Positions 40,574 to 52,998 of a DNA stretch of 64,000 nt are shown here, one piece after another (positions within the stretch are counted from its first letter, which is position 1; every line of letters starts with the position of its first letter). The DNA comes from Simmondsia chinensis (Eukaryota; Streptophyta; Magnoliopsida; Caryophyllales; Simmondsiaceae), in assembly GCA_018398585.1 (NCBI GenBank), contig JAGTTD010000006.1, forward strand, positions 5,158,501 to 5,222,500, given 5' to 3'. Position numbers and translations under genes: made by a program. Below the pieces are notes generated by a model. The model did not search any database. It was not told the DNA's origin and worked only from the letters and a program-made list of their open reading frames with translations.

Positions 40574-43500
40574 CTAACATACATCAAACTGAAAGACCCA
40601 CCAATTCGAGCAATGCTCGATCTTGCTTCCTGGTAGAACTTTAGTAAACATGTCAGCTGCATTGTCCTCAGTCCCAATCTTCCTCAACTCCACCTTCCGC
40701 TCGTCAATCAGATCTCTAATAAAGTGATGCTTCACATCTATATGCTTCGTTCGGTCATTATGTGACATCTGATCTTTTGCTAGGTGAATGGCGGACTGAC
40801 TATCATAGTGAACTCTAACTGTACCCTACTCAACACTGATTTCACTGATCAAACCTCTCAACCAGACGGCTTCTTTGAATTCTTCTGTAACTGCCATATA
40901 CTCGGCCTAGGTAGTAGACTGTGCTGTAACAGGCTGTAAACACGCTCTCCAACTGATAGCTGTGTCACCTAAACAAAGCACTTACCCTGATGTGGACTTC
41001 CTCTTATCGAGGTCTCCACCCTAATCAGAATCTACATACCCAACCAAACAGCACTTACTTTTTCCATATTCCAAACATAAATCCGAAGTTCCAGGAAGAT
41101 ACCTAAGAATCCACTTCACAGCATGCCAATGTTCTTGACCGGGATTCGCCACGTACCTACTAACTCTGCTCACTGAAAAAGCAATATCTGGACGCGTACA
41201 AACCATCGCATACATAATACTGCCCACTGCACTAGAATAGGAAATCTAAGACATGTACCTGACATCTTCCTCTGTTTGAGGTGAATCCAATGTTGAGAGT
41301 CTGAAGTGAGCTGCTAAAGGTGTGCTAACTGGATTAGTATCCTTCATATGAAACCTGTCTAACACCTTCTCAATATACTTCTCCTGAGATAGTATAATTT
41401 TCCGGCTTCTCGGTCTCTACGAATTTCCATGCCTAAGATCTTCTTAGCTGCTTCAAGATCTTTCATCTCAAACTCACTCTTCAACATAGATTTCAAATCA
41501 TCAATATCTTTCATGTCTCGTGCTATAATCAACATATCATCAACATACAAAAGATAATAAACAAAGCCTGAATCAGTCTTTCTAAAGTACACACAACTGT
41601 CGTACTTACTCCTGATGTACCCATGACCTGTCATGAACTGATCAAATCTCCTGTACCACTGCCTAGGAGATTGCTTCAAACCATATAAAGACCTTTTAAG
41701 CAAACACACATAATCTTCTTTTCCTTCTACAACAAAACCTTCGGGCTGATGCATAAAGATACTTTCTTCTAGTTCACCATGCAAAAATGCAGTCTTTACA
41801 TCTAACTGCTCAAGCTCTAAGTCATGCACAGCAACCAATTACAACAATGCACGAATCGAAGTATGACTAACTACAGGTGAGAATATATTATGAAAATCAA
41901 CACCTTGTACCTGACTGTAGCCTTTAGCTACCAACCGTGCCTTGTATCTTGCATCTTCAACTCCAGGAATGCCCTCTTTTCTTTTGAAGACCCATTTGTA
42001 ACCAATCAGTGATTTCCCTGTTGGAGGCTTCACCAGCTCCAAAGTCTGATTCTTATGAAGAGACTACATCTCTTCATTCATAGCAACGAGCCACTTCTCA
42101 GCATCTGATCTCAATACAGCCTCTGAATATGAAGTCGGCTCACTGTCATCTAATGACTCAGCAGTAGTAAGGGCATAAGCAATCATCTCCTCATACCCAT
42201 ATCTCTCAGGTGGCCTGATCTATCGCCTCAGTCTACCTCCAGCTATAGTATAATTCTCCACTTGCTGACCTGTATCTGCATTATCAGTAACAACCTCAGA
42301 AACCCGTACCTGAGGTGCTGGAATACTCTCTAGCTAAACAACTTGTTGATCTGGCTGTATCTCTGTAACATCAGGTGTCTCAACCTGAACTGAATCACTG
42401 TTAATGGAGGGTGTGTGTGGCGGATGTAGTAGAGCAGACTCATCAAAGGTAATGCCTCTACTAGTCAGAAACTTCTGAGCACTAGGATCCCAAGGTCCAT
42501 ATCCCTTCACACCTGACGAATAACCAAGAAAGATGCATTTCCTGGCCTTAGGCTCCAGCTTTCCATCATTCACATATACATATGCAGGACAACCAAAAAC
42601 TTTAATCTAAAAATAATCAGAAGTAGAACCAGACCATACCTCTTCAGGTGTCTTCATCTGTAATGAAGAGTTCAGTGTCTTGTTCACAAGATAGCAAGCC
42701 ATGCTAATTGCTTCTGGCCACCATTCTCTTTTTAAGCCTGCATTTGAAAGCATACACCGAGCCTTCTCAAGTAATGTCCTGTTTAATTTTTCAGCCACTC
42801 CATTTTGTTGAGGTCGACCTATACATGTCCTGTGTCTGACTATACCCTGATCTTCACAAAATCTAGTGAAGTCACCTTAAACGAACTCAAGACCATTATC
42901 AATTATCAACCTCTTAATCGGCTTCCCTGTTTGTTTTTTAAGCAGAATCTTCCATTTCTTGAAGACATCATAATCTTCATTTTTCTGCTTCAGAAAATAG
43001 ACCCAAACTTTACGTGAGTAATCATCAGTAAACGTTAGAAGATACCTGGATCCACCTTTACAAGCCACTCTGGAAGGTCCCCACGTATCAGAATGTATGT
43101 AATCTAATGTTCCCTTGGTCTGGTGAACTGCTGACTTGAAGCTGACTCTCATCTACTTCCCATAAATACAGTGCTCACAGAATTCCATCAGTCCTCTTGA
43201 CTGACCACAAAGCAGTCCCCTCTTACTCAGCTCAGATAATGCCTTATCACCAATGTGACCCATTCTCATGTGCCACAGTCTAGTGATCTCTACATCTGTC
43301 AAAATAGATGTGGAAACAGCAACTGAACCTGTCACGGTTGTACCTCCAAGGTCATACAAAGTACCAACCCTATTTCCTTTCATCACAATTAAAGCACCCT
43401 TACTGACCCGCATGACTCCACTTTCAGCAGTGTACTTGTACCCACTGGACACATGGGTACCTAGAGAAATCAAGTTCTTTTTCAACTCCGGGACGTGACG

Positions 43501-43700
43501 TACATCACTCAAGGTTCTAATAGCCCTATCAAACATTCTCTCACTGACGGTTCCAATCCCAACTACCTTACAAGCAGCATCGTTACCCATCAAGACAACT
43601 CCACCTTGTATAGACTTATACGTGGAGAACCAGTCTCTGTTTGGAGTAACATGATATGAACAACCCGAATCTATGACCCACTTATCCTTGGGCCTGGACT
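40574..43700 (-). pseudogene. copia pol, broken
   Basis: Protease [15 protein letters not shown] near 43670; zinc region LWHMRMGHIGDKALSELSKR with FCEHCIYGK; integrase HSDTWGPSRV, IDNGLEFV and MAEKLNRTLL (Asp-Asn change in the middle catalytic position, normally TDNG/TDSG); RT LDVKTAFLHGELEESIFMHQ and YVDDMLI; RNase H TRPDIAFSVSRVSRYV; C-terminus DRTKHIDVKHHFIRDLI. Stops include a CAG-to-TAG change right after CIYGK, the kind of C-to-T change common in methylated elements. Confidence 0.92.
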
Positions 43701-44549
43701 GAGAATCAGCAACTACTAGAAACTCCCCTTCACTATCCTCCTCTACAATACCAGCCTCAGCGGACTTGTCTTTGCCCTGGTCACCCCTGTTACCCGCTTT
43801 CGATTTATTCTTATATTTGTAACAATCTTTCTTTATGTGCCCTTTCTTTTGACAATAATGACACGACATGTTCTTATGTCTAGATTTAGACCTAGACTTA
43901 TTCCCACCATTGGATCCCCTATGTTCTAGTCTACCTCTCACATGCAAAACCCTACCTGAGTCATTCACCGAGTCAGATAATTCCCTATCTACCCGTTCTT
44001 TACTCATAAGGTTTCTTTTCACCTCATCAATAGTAATGGTTGGCCTACCCCCATATATCATGCTTTCTATGAAGCCCTTATACGAATTAGAAAGCGAACA
44101 CAGTAATATCATAGCTTGATCCCGTCCTTAGGGACATCATCCAATGCCTTTAATTCTTGTATAATTGAGGTAAACTCTCTAAGACTGTTTTTAAGAGATG
44201 TACCTTCTGTCATACGGAAAGTGAACAACCGACGCTTCACTGCGAGTTTGTTAGAGACTGACTTGTGGCAAAACATGTCTAACAATTTCTCCCATAACTC
44301 CTTTGCGGTTTTTATCTCCAAGACCTTTGACAAAACATCATCAGCCAAACATATCTGTATCGCCTTGAGAGCCTTATCATCCAACTCTACCCATTGTGCC
44401 TCGGTCATAGTCTTGAGTTTCTTCTCTTTTCCCTCCAGTGCTTTCTTCAAGCCGTTCTGAGTCAGGAGTCCTTTCACACGGACTTGCCATAAACTGAAGC
44501 TTCCCTGACCATTGAACTTCTTGACCTCGATTTTAATACCTGGTGCCAT
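43701..44549 (-). pseudogene. copia gag, one frameshift
   Basis: The start is the Met of MAPGIKIEVKKFNGQGSFSL (44549); an upstream Met lies in the LTR. Capsid motif FSLWQVRVKGLLT. Frame breaks near 44115 after DDVPKD and resumes with LLCSLSNSYKGF. The zinc knuckle CHYCQKKGHIKKDC is intact, unlike in the first copy. Confidence 0.9.
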
Positions 44550-44586
44550 TGTACCAATTCGAAAAACAGGTGCTCTGATACCAATT

Positions 44587-45038
44587 TGTGCGAAAATAAA
44601 CAATTCTCCCAGATCACAATCGAATCAAATACCACGACAATAATGAGAAATAGATGGACTAAAAGAGAAACGAAACAATCGACACAAAGATTTACGTGGA
44701 AACCCCTTTACAATCGAAAGGGGAGAAAACCACGTGCGAAGATTGGAGCATTTATTATGGAATCAAAAGAAGAATTACAATATTCTCTCTCACTTTCAAA
44801 TTTATTGTGGAGGCGCCGCTGGGAAAACCTCACTTTGAATATTGGATGTTCAATGACGTAACCCTAGGTCTCAATATATAGGCGCTGAAATATTGTGCTT
44901 CCCGATCGATCGCCTGCTTACTGGAGGCATCCTGCTTTTACGTAACTTTCCCGATCGATCAAGCTCTACCTCGATCGATCGACCTCCTCACGGACCTTCT
45001 CTTTAAAATGCCAAGTATTTTGAAACATTTTCCTAACA
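44587..45038 (-). repeat. 5' LTR of second Tork-like copia
   Basis: TG...CA ends. GATCGATC palindromes at about 44903, 44952 and 44972. Shorter than the 3' LTR by one deletion between palindromes. Confidence 0.9.
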
Positions 45039-45379
45039 GCAAGTGAATACGAACGAGTATTAATCTATTTCAAATATAGGCAAATTCATAGGAACCTATT
45101 ATTTAAATAGCTTAACATTTGATCTTTAAAATCTATGTATTCTATTGTTTAATATATAATAAGATAGCCAAAAATTTTCGTTCAAGCAACCCAAAGTTTA
45201 AAAGTTTTATCAATTAGGTAACATTTGCCAGAAAAATACAAAACATGGCAAATAATTTTAACTATATACAAGTAACTTTTGATAAAATACAGTGAGTTCT
45301 TAATATAATCAAGCGAATTTTTACAACAAATGCCGACGTGCCTTTTATATATCATTATAATCAATGGTGACATTTGCCT

Positions 45380-45420
45380 ACATTGTATTACAACTTTGTC
45401 GCTGATTATCGACAAAAGGG
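45380..45420 (+). repeat. L1-type 3' tail motif (copy 1)
   Basis: ACAACTTTGTCGCTGATTATCGACAAAAG resembles the L1 terminal hairpin plus ATTATCG motif. The paralogue is at 50585-50615. No upstream LINE sequence. Confidence 0.4.
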
Positions 45421-46769
45421 TCACATTAGCATTTTCATATGAAAATTTCTAAACTTTGACAAAAATTCACAAGATTCAAACATAGACCATTTAGTTAATA
45501 GAATTTTTAAATATCAAAATAACTCGATATATATATTGAAACGTGATAAGTACTCTTTTTTTTCTTCAAAAGTTTGACGTGGTAAATAATAAAGAAAATG
45601 GAAACTTGATAGCACGGTCAGTCTTGGCACTTTCGAGGCCCCAAGCGAAAGTTTCAATTGAAACCCTTCATACACAAAATTATTTCTCGTAATAATATAA
45701 TACTAATACAATAAATCATAACAAATTTAATCATGAAACTTATTTAACATTAATAATTGATACTTTTAAAATTATATTTTAAATATAAAGACCCTAAATG
45801 ATTATTTGAATTGTTTAGAGTTATATCCACCTCTGTATGATAACTGATGGGCAAGTACCAAAAACGGAAACTTGCGACACACAAAAAAGATTTTTGGCAG
45901 TCTAAAGAACATTGCCCTTTTGTACAGATTTGTTAGTGGCTTTGTCTGTTGCCCTCTCATTGGTTCATTTCCCTTTATGTTTTACGATGTTCGGATTATG
46001 TTACGGTTTGTCTTTCAACCTTTCAAACAAGAAATTTTGGGTTAAAAATTCATCACTTCAAGTGTTGATTTTCCTTTTTAAGAAAGTTGTTGTACTCCTT
46101 ACCAATATAAAAGAAAATGCTTCAACTCTATTCACTTAGTCCTATAAATTGTTTCAACTTAGTTCGAGTTTGGAGCAAACCTAGTGTTTGACACCGGTGA
46201 CACGAGTTCTCCAAGTTCGAGAATCGTCCCGTATTCTATTGATAAATGTGAAAGATGAGGTAGTAAAGCGTAAAATTTGGACGTGGAAGAAAATTTCGAA
46301 TATTGCTTATGATTATGACAAATTATAAGAGCTCACAAAAGGTATGCGTGTATTAAACTTGCCAAAATGTTTTCATGTTGGATCCATTGATCATATTGGT
46401 GAAAGAATCAATTGATGAGCAATTCTTTTTGTTGATCCACAATACACAGATATCCTTGGTAGATCCATAGATAGATACATGGATAACGAGATACAAAATT
46501 TTCTAATGACAATAATTGTCACGAAAATTCAAAATGTTCACGTTTGTGAGTGCTTATTTCTCATAATCATATTTTCTTTTTGATACTTGGAGCCAGATCC
46601 CAAGTTAGTAAGTAGTAAAGCGCTAAGATAAAACCTAAAAAGGATAACAAAACAGACTAAAATACGTCAAGAAAGCAACAAAATAATAGCTAAAACAGAC
46701 CGCAAAAGCCATCACCACCATCGGATAGATCGCAACACCTAAGGATCAAGGGCCCATGGTAGTGAAAAT

Positions 46770-46900
46770 GCCACCTTTTTTAGATAATTAGCAAGAAACT
46801 CGCAATAAAAAAACCGGCAACCTACAAAGTAGGACCCAGCGAAGACACATATAATCATGCGATGTGCACAATGGAAATGGGCTTCTTTGTAAAGAGTGGA
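46770..46900 (-). repeat. Half-L1-type 3' UTR and tail (copy 1)
   Basis: On the minus strand: TAGGTTGCCGGTTTTTT, stem GCGAG-TTT-CTTGC (one G-U pair), TAATTATC and an A-run. The paralogue is at 52140-52280. Confidence 0.5.
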
Positions 46901-47074
46901 GGTACTCATATGAAATCACAACACGTTATCAAACTTAACCCCTTGCACGTTTAAGAACTCCTTACATAATCAACTTTATATACATATATATAATATCATA
47001 TAAAAACCAAACATTTATATTATATATGTACATATGTTTTTGTTTATAATGTATTACATACAAAATCTTCCACT

Positions 47075-47440
47075 GAGTCCAAATATCGTGCTGTTGCTAA
47101 GGTTGTTGCTGAATGTGATTGGATCCGATACCTTATGCGTGACTTAAGTCTGCGCCACACTGGCCCGATATTCATCTACTGTGATAATGTCTCCGCCACC
47201 TACCTGGCTGCCAATCCTATCTCTAATGATCGCAGCAAGCATGTAGATGTTGACTTTCATTATGTTCGTGAGAAGGTTGTTGAGGGTGATATCTAGGTTC
47301 GGTACACACCTACTACCAAACATGTTGCTGACATATTCACCAAAGGGTTGGCTACTGATCGCTTCTGCTTCCATAAAACCAATCTGCACGTAGGTCCCCC
47401 TCGCACAGATTGAGGGGGCGTATTAGGATATATTATATTA
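47075..47440 (+). pseudogene. copia RNase H C-terminus plus start of 3' LTR
   Basis: Reads AVAKVVAECDWIRYLM-like sequence, ...IFIYCDNVSATYLAANPISN, DRSKHVDVDFHYVREKVV, ADIFTKGLATDRF. Then the purine tract GATTGAGGGGG and about 25 bp of LTR. Close to the element at 22084-23427, so the same family. It is cut off at the junction with the next element. Confidence 0.85.
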
Positions 47441-48219
47441 ATTTTAAGTATTATTTGCTATTATTGGATGATTATTATCATTTTGTGTGGATTTATCCTG
47501 TGCGTGCCAAATTTGAGGTTTTTAACCTATTTGTTCAGTTTCGTAATCTAGTGTTGAATCAATTTGGTGTAGAAATCAAACATTTTCAATGTGATAATGG
47601 CACTGAATATATCAATCGTGACTTTAATAGTCTTTTTCTGCAAAGGGGCATTCTCAGTAGGGTTTCCTGCCCTCACACCTCCCAACAGAATGGGAAAACT
47701 GAACGCATGCATCATACTATTGGTAACATGATGTGTTCCCTCTTATTTCAAGCATGCATGCTTTTGGAATTTTTTGTTGAAGCAGTTTCTGTTGCAGCTC
47801 ATATTATCAACCTTCTACCGTCCACTTCTATTAAGAAAAAGATCCCCTTTCAACGTTTGCACAAGAAACAAGTTAATTGCGATCATCTTCGGGTTTTTGG
47901 TAGTGCCTGCTATCCGAATCTAAGTGCCACCACGTCTCATAAGCTTGCTCCACGCTATACCTTATGTGTTTTCTTGGGCTACCCACATAATCACAAATGT
48001 TAAAAATGTTTGGATCTTTCTACTAATAAAGTCATTATTTCGAGACACGTTGTTTTTGATGAAGCAGATTTTCCATTTGCATGATTGGACACTTTCTCTC
48101 AAGGTACAATGACTCGGCTTCATCAAGTCTTTTCTCTTCCGCTCACGTCTTCACTCTTCGCGGGCCTCCAACCACCGCTGCCGCTGCCTCCTGCGGCGCC
48201 ACCCACCGTAGCTGCCCCA

Positions 48220-48250
<31 letters not shown>

Positions 48251-49985
48251 CGCGGCTCTTGTACCACCAGCTGCGCTTACAACCCCTCCAACCATGCCAC
48301 TAAACGTGGTTGCACATCTGCCCGCACCGGGTTTGGCTCCCCCTACTTCCTCTATTAATCCCATGGTGACTCGTGCTCGTGCTGGTATTGTAAAACCTCT
48401 TCTCAAACCTTCTATGATTGCTTGTAGTACTTTGCCCGAGGTATCTTTTTCTTATAAGCAGGCACCTACTAATGAGAACTAGAAGCATGCTATGCTCAAC
48501 GAATTTAATGCTCTTATTCGTAATAAGATATGGGATCTTGTTCCTCCGCCCACTCATGGTAACATTGTTGGCTCCAAGTGGGTTTTTCGTATTAAACAAA
48601 CATCTACAGGTCAAGTTGAACGTATAAAGCTCGGTTAGTTGCAGAGGGATTTACATAGCGGTATGGCATTGACTGCGGTGAAACTTTCAGTCATGTTGTT
48701 AAACTTGCCACTATTCGTACTATTTTGACTATTGCTACTTCTCGACACTGGCCTATTCATTAGCTCGATGTCAAAATTACTTTTCTTAATGGCACACTTA
48801 ATGAAGAGGTCTATATGAAGCAACCACCGGGTTTCATCAGCTCTCAGTGTCCTAATAATGTCTGTAAGCTTAATAAGTCTCTTTACGGTCTCAAACAGGC
48901 ACCCCGTGCCTGGTACACTTGTTTTGCTACCTTGTTACCACGGTTGGGTTTTCGTAGCTGTAAGTCAGATTCTTCTATATTTGTCTTACATCGTGGACAT
49001 GATATGGCTATATTATTGGTCTATGTTGATGATATCATTCTCACGGTCTCTTCTCATGCGGTACTTCATGATCTACTTCGCTCTCTTCAATCTGAGTTTG
49101 ATATGACCGACTTGGAGCGCCTTAATTACTTTCTCGGCATCTCGGTATCTCACCTCTCTTCAGGGTTATTCTTGTCTCAATCTAAATATGCACATGATCT
49201 TCTAGACCGGACCGACATGCTCTCCTGCAAGCCTGTTGCTACACCTACAGATTCCAAGTCCAAGGTTTCTTTAGAAGACGGCGAACTTATAACTGATCCC
49301 ACCTTATAGAGGTCCATTGTTGGTGCCCTTCAATATCTCACCTTTACTCGTCCTGACATCTCTTATGCAGTTTAGTAGGTGTGTCTGTTTATGCATGCTC
49401 CACGATCATCGTACTGGATGGCTGTTAAGCGCATCCTTCGCCATATCAGGGGCACTATTGGTCATAGTTTGACTATCTCCCCGACACGTTTGGACCAATT
49501 TGTGGCTTATTCGGATGCTGATTGGGCTGGTTGCCCTGACACTCGCCGTTCTACTTCTGGTTTCTGTGTTTTCCTCGGTGGCAACATTATCTCCTGGTCC
49601 TCTAAGCGACAGCCCGCCGTCTCTCGTTCTAGTGCCGAGGCCGAGTATCGTGCGGTCTCCAACGCCGTGTCCGAATGTTGCTGGGTTCGGTCTCTCCTTA
49701 GTGAGCTCAGTCTTCTTCTTCCACAAGCTACTTTTGCTTATTGTGATAATATTTCTACCATGTACATGTCTACCAACCCCGTCTAGCATATTCACACAAA
49801 ACATATCGAGATTGACATCCATTTTGTTCGTGAGCGTGTTCAAGTGGGTCTTGTTCGAGTACTTCATATTCCTTCCTCACAGCAGATTGCCAATATCTTC
49901 ACGAAGAATCTTCGACGCACTCTTTTTCTGCTATTTAGATTCAACCTTCGCATTTGTTTACCTTCTGCTTCGGTTGAGGGGGGAT
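47441..49985 (+). pseudogene. copia integrase, RT and RNase H, broken
   Basis: Integrase: DDYYHFVWIYPVRAKFEVF, FQCDNGTEYIN, SCPHTSQQNGKTERMHH. Linker with a proline-coding C-run at 48220-48247. RT: NKSLYGLKQAPRAWY, YVDDIILTVSS, FDMTDLERLNYFLGI. RNase H: FVAYSDADWAGCPDTRRSTS, SSAEAEYRAVSNAVSECCW, TFAYCDNISTMYMSTNPV. Stops at several places (about 48002, 48481, 48637, 49308, 49785). Confidence 0.9.
48220..48247. repeat. C homopolymer (28 bp)
   Basis: Run of C in the copia linker between integrase and RT. Confidence 0.95.
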
Positions 49986-50125
49986 GTTAGACTATATTGT
50001 CTAGGTATTATTACTATATGTAATTGAGCCCATGGGCCTACTTTGTATAAGATGTAAAGCACATCATAAGTTCTATAAATATACGATAGGGCCACAACAT
50101 TATGTGTGCTTCTCATTCTTTCAGT
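49986..50125 (+). repeat. 3' LTR of the 47441 copia
   Basis: Begins TGTTAGAC after the purine tract and ends TTTCA. Contains CTATAAATATACG (TATA box). Confidence 0.75.
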
Positions 50126-50899
50126 GACTCTAGCAATAACCCTTAATTAACTTCCACCTTCGGAATAGCCAACCTATCTGCCTCCCACAAAATTTGTCGC
50201 TATAACTCTGTTGGTGGAGGTTGCCACTGCAAAGTGTAAGTGAATATGAACGAGTATTAATCTATTACAAATATAGGCAATTTCATACGAACTTATTAAT
50301 TAAATAGCTTAACATTTGATCTTTAAAATCTACGTATTCTATTTTTTAATATATAATAAGATAGCCTATTTAAGGTTTAAAAGTTTTATCAATTAGGTAA
50401 TATTTGCCAAATTTTGGTATTTTTGCTAGAAAAGTACAAAACATGGCAAATAATTTTAACTATATACAAGTAGCTTTTGATAAAATACAGTGAGTTCTTA
50501 ATATAATTAAGCGAATTTTCACCACAAACGCCGGCGTGCCTTATATATAACATTATAGTCAATGGCAACATTTGCTTGGTTTGTATTACAACTTTATCGC
50601 TAATTATCGACAAAAGGGTCACATTAGCATTTTCATATGAAAATTTCTAAACTTTGACAAAATTTCACGAGATTCAAACATAGACCGCTTAGTTAGTAGA
50701 ATTTTTAAATATCAAAATAACTCGATATATATATTGAAACGTGATAAGTACTCTCTTTTTTCCTCAAACGTTTGACTTGGTAAATAATAAAGAAAATGGA
50801 AACTTGATAGCACGGCCGGTCTTGGCACTTTTGAGGCCCCAAGCGAAAGTTTCAATTGAGATCTTTCATATATAATATTATTTCTCGAGTAATATAATA

Positions 50900-51058
50900 A
50901 AAAAAGAACAACCCAGTGCCTCAAGGGCCCTAGCCTACTGGGGGGCGGATGTACGCAGCCTTCCCCCTTCAGGGTGTTAACCTGAAGAGGCTGTTTCCCA
51001 GTGCTCCCAACCTGAAGGTGAGGACTTCTCATGAGGTCACCCATCCTGATACTCATAA
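50900..51058 (-). mobile_element. 5S-SINE family, truncated within the 5S head, with TSD and empty site
   Basis: The 10-bp duplication taatataata lies at 50890-50899 and 51059-51068. On the minus strand it starts at AGTATCAGGATGGGTGACCT (box C region of 5S) and runs through GAAGTCCTCACCTTCAGG and the RTE-like part to GGGTTGTTC. The paralogous copy 1 (near 45690) has only ctcgtaataatataatact, i.e. the pre-insertion site. Confidence 0.95.
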
Positions 51059-52556
51059 TAATATAATACTAATACATTAAATCATAACAAATTTAATCAT
51101 GAAACTTATTTAACATTAATAATTGATATTTTTAAAACTATATTTTAAAGACTCTAAATGATTGCTTGAATTGTTTAGAGTTATATCCACCTCTGTATAA
51201 TAACTGATGGGCAAGTACGAAAAATGGAAACTTGCGACGCACTAAAAAGATTTTTGGCAGTCCAAAGAACATTGCCCTTTCGTACAGATTTTGTTAGTGG
51301 CTTTGTCTGTTGCCCTCTCATTGGTTCATTTCCCTTTATGCTTTCCGATGTTCAGATTTTGTAATGTAATGGTTTGTCTTTCAACCTTCCAAACAAGAGA
51401 TTTTGGGTTAAAAATTTATCACTTGAAGCGTTGATTTTCCTCTTTAAGAAAGTTGTTGTATTCCTTACCAATATAAAAGAAAATGCTTCAGCTCTGTTCA
51501 CTTAGTCCTATAAGTTGTTTCGACTTAGTTCGAGTTTCGAACAGACCTAGTGTTTGACATCGGTGACATGAGTGCTCCAAGTTTGAGAATCGTCCCATAT
51601 TTCTATTGATAAAAGTGAAAGATGAGGTAGTAAAGCATAAAATTTTGACGTGGAAGAAAATTTCGAATGTTGTTATGATTATGACAAAGTAAGAGCTGAC
51701 AAAAGGTATGCGTATATTATTAAACTTGCCAAATGTTTTCATGTTGGATCCATTGATCATATCAGTGAAATAATCAAAATTGATGACCAATTCTTTTGGT
51801 TGATCCACAATACACAGATATCCTTGGTTGATCCATAGATAGATACATGGATAACGAGATATAAAATTTTCTAATGACAATAAATGTCACGAAAATTTAA
51901 AATGTTCACGTTTGTGAGTGCTCATTTCTCATAATCATATTTTCTTTTTGATACTTGGAGCCAGATCCCAAGTTAGTAAGTAATAAAGCGCTAAGATAAA
52001 ACTTCAGAAAGATAACAAAACAGACTAAAATACATCAAGAAAGCAACAAAATAATGTTAAAACAGACCTCAAAGGCCATCACCACCATTGGATAGATCGC
52101 AATACCTAAGGATCAAGGGCCATGTTAGTGAAAATGCCACCTTTTTCGATAATTAGCAAGAAACTCATAATAAAAAAACCGGCATCCTACAAAGTAGGAC
52201 CCGGAGAAGACACATGTAGTCATGTGATGTGCACAATGGAAATGGGCTTCTTTGGTAAAGAGTGGGGGTACTCATATGAAATCACAACACGTTATCAGAG
52301 AATATTAAACCTAACTCATCATGAAAATTAGCTTATCAGTAGAGGAATATGCTGACCATGTGAGCTAACCGCGCCAATACTCTCATGAAATACGAGACTT
52401 TCAATACATGCCCTCCAAATAGCGTTAACCATCCTGGCCGACCACAGAACACTAGTGTCAAGGAGCTCAAAATCGTACATTGAGTGTGACTCGGATATTT
52501 TATTAGAAAATTTGAATCTAACTCTTTAAGGAAATCAACTAAAAACTAATTACACT

Positions 52557-52830
52557 TGTCAGAGTATAAAACTATTCCTGGGCCTTCACCCATCAGTTTA
52601 AGTTTTTGGAAAAATTGGTTCTTTAATATGGTATCAGCTTTGTTTACTAAGAGGTCACAAGTTTGAATTTCAGCAGCCTCCACTTTCAATATTAAACCAA
52701 TTTAAGCACAAGGTATGAGGTGGGTCCGTGCATTGTCTACGCTTCAAGCCTAATTAGCATTTGCGGAAGGGGACATATTAGAGTATAAATGCTCTGAAAT
52801 AGGGTTCATCTCAAGATGTTAGGTCCAAAA
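52557..52830 (+). mobile_element. Decayed TRIM, same family as 1369-1658
   Basis: The 5' LTR 52557-52628 (TGTCAGAGTATAAAACTATT...) is followed by TGGTATCAGC, internal sequence with CAAGTTTGAATTTCAGCAGC and GCTTCAAGCCTAATTAGCAT, a purine-rich GGAAGGGGACA, then the start of the second LTR (TATTAGAGTATAAATG...), which is degraded after about 30 bp. Confidence 0.75.
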
Positions 52831-52998
52831 ACAAATTTGATCGTCAGGGCCTTAATTTGTGATTGAGGTGTCCACCCAAGTTTAAGAACTCCTTAAATAA
52901 TCAACTTTATATATATATATATAATATCATATAACAAATGAAACATTTATATTATATATGTATATATGTTTTTGTTTATAATACATTACATACAAATA

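Larger units (their letters stand above)
40024..45038 (-). mobile_element. Ty1-copia retrotransposon, Tork/Tnt1-like, second copy
   Basis: LTRs 40024-40496 (3') and 44587-45038 (5'). PBS GGTATCAGAGCACC next to the 5' LTR (about 44570-44583). Flanks gtaag (40019-40023) and gcaag (45039-45043) are a target duplication with one change. The unoccupied site reads gtaag in copy 2 of the duplicated segment (near 50240), confirming the ends. Same family as 8557-13527 but with diverged LTRs. Confidence 0.95.
39910..47063. repeat. Segmental duplication, copy 1 (interrupted by copia)
   Basis: 39910-40023 and 45044-47063 align in order with 50130-52998: for example TTAACTTCCACCTTCGGAAT, CTGTTGGTGGAGGTTGCCAC, AACGAGTATTAATCTATT and TCTATTGATAAATGTGAAAG appear in both. 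By eye they are well over 85% identical. Copy 1 holds a 5 kb copia; near 46935 it lacks about 580 bp present in copy 2. A weak ORF-like stretch (51650-51838 in copy 2) is broken in copy 1, so I do not call a gene. Confidence 0.85.
47441..50125 (+). mobile_element. 5'-truncated Ty1-copia with 3' LTR
   Basis: Starts inside integrase and runs through RT and RNase H to a purine tract GGTTGAGGGGGGA and a 3' LTR at about 49986-50125 (TGTTAGACTATATTG...TCTTTCA). Gag, protease and the 5' LTR are missing. Its LTR end abuts copy 2 of the segmental duplication exactly. Confidence 0.85.
50130..52998. repeat. Segmental duplication, copy 2 (carries a SINE)
   Basis: Aligns with 39910-40023 plus 45044-47063. 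Differences: no copia; a 5S-SINE at 50900-51058 absent from copy 1; and about 580 extra bp (52300-52880) including a decayed TRIM. Confidence 0.85.

Noticed and set aside
45912..46139. Small hydrophobic ORF in the duplicated segment
   Set aside because: It is broken in the paralogous copy (near 51270-51500), shows no domain and has T-rich composition.
48081..48482. Proline-rich proteins in two frames and a glycine-rich protein on the other strand
   Set aside because: They are produced by the C homopolymer in the copia linker.
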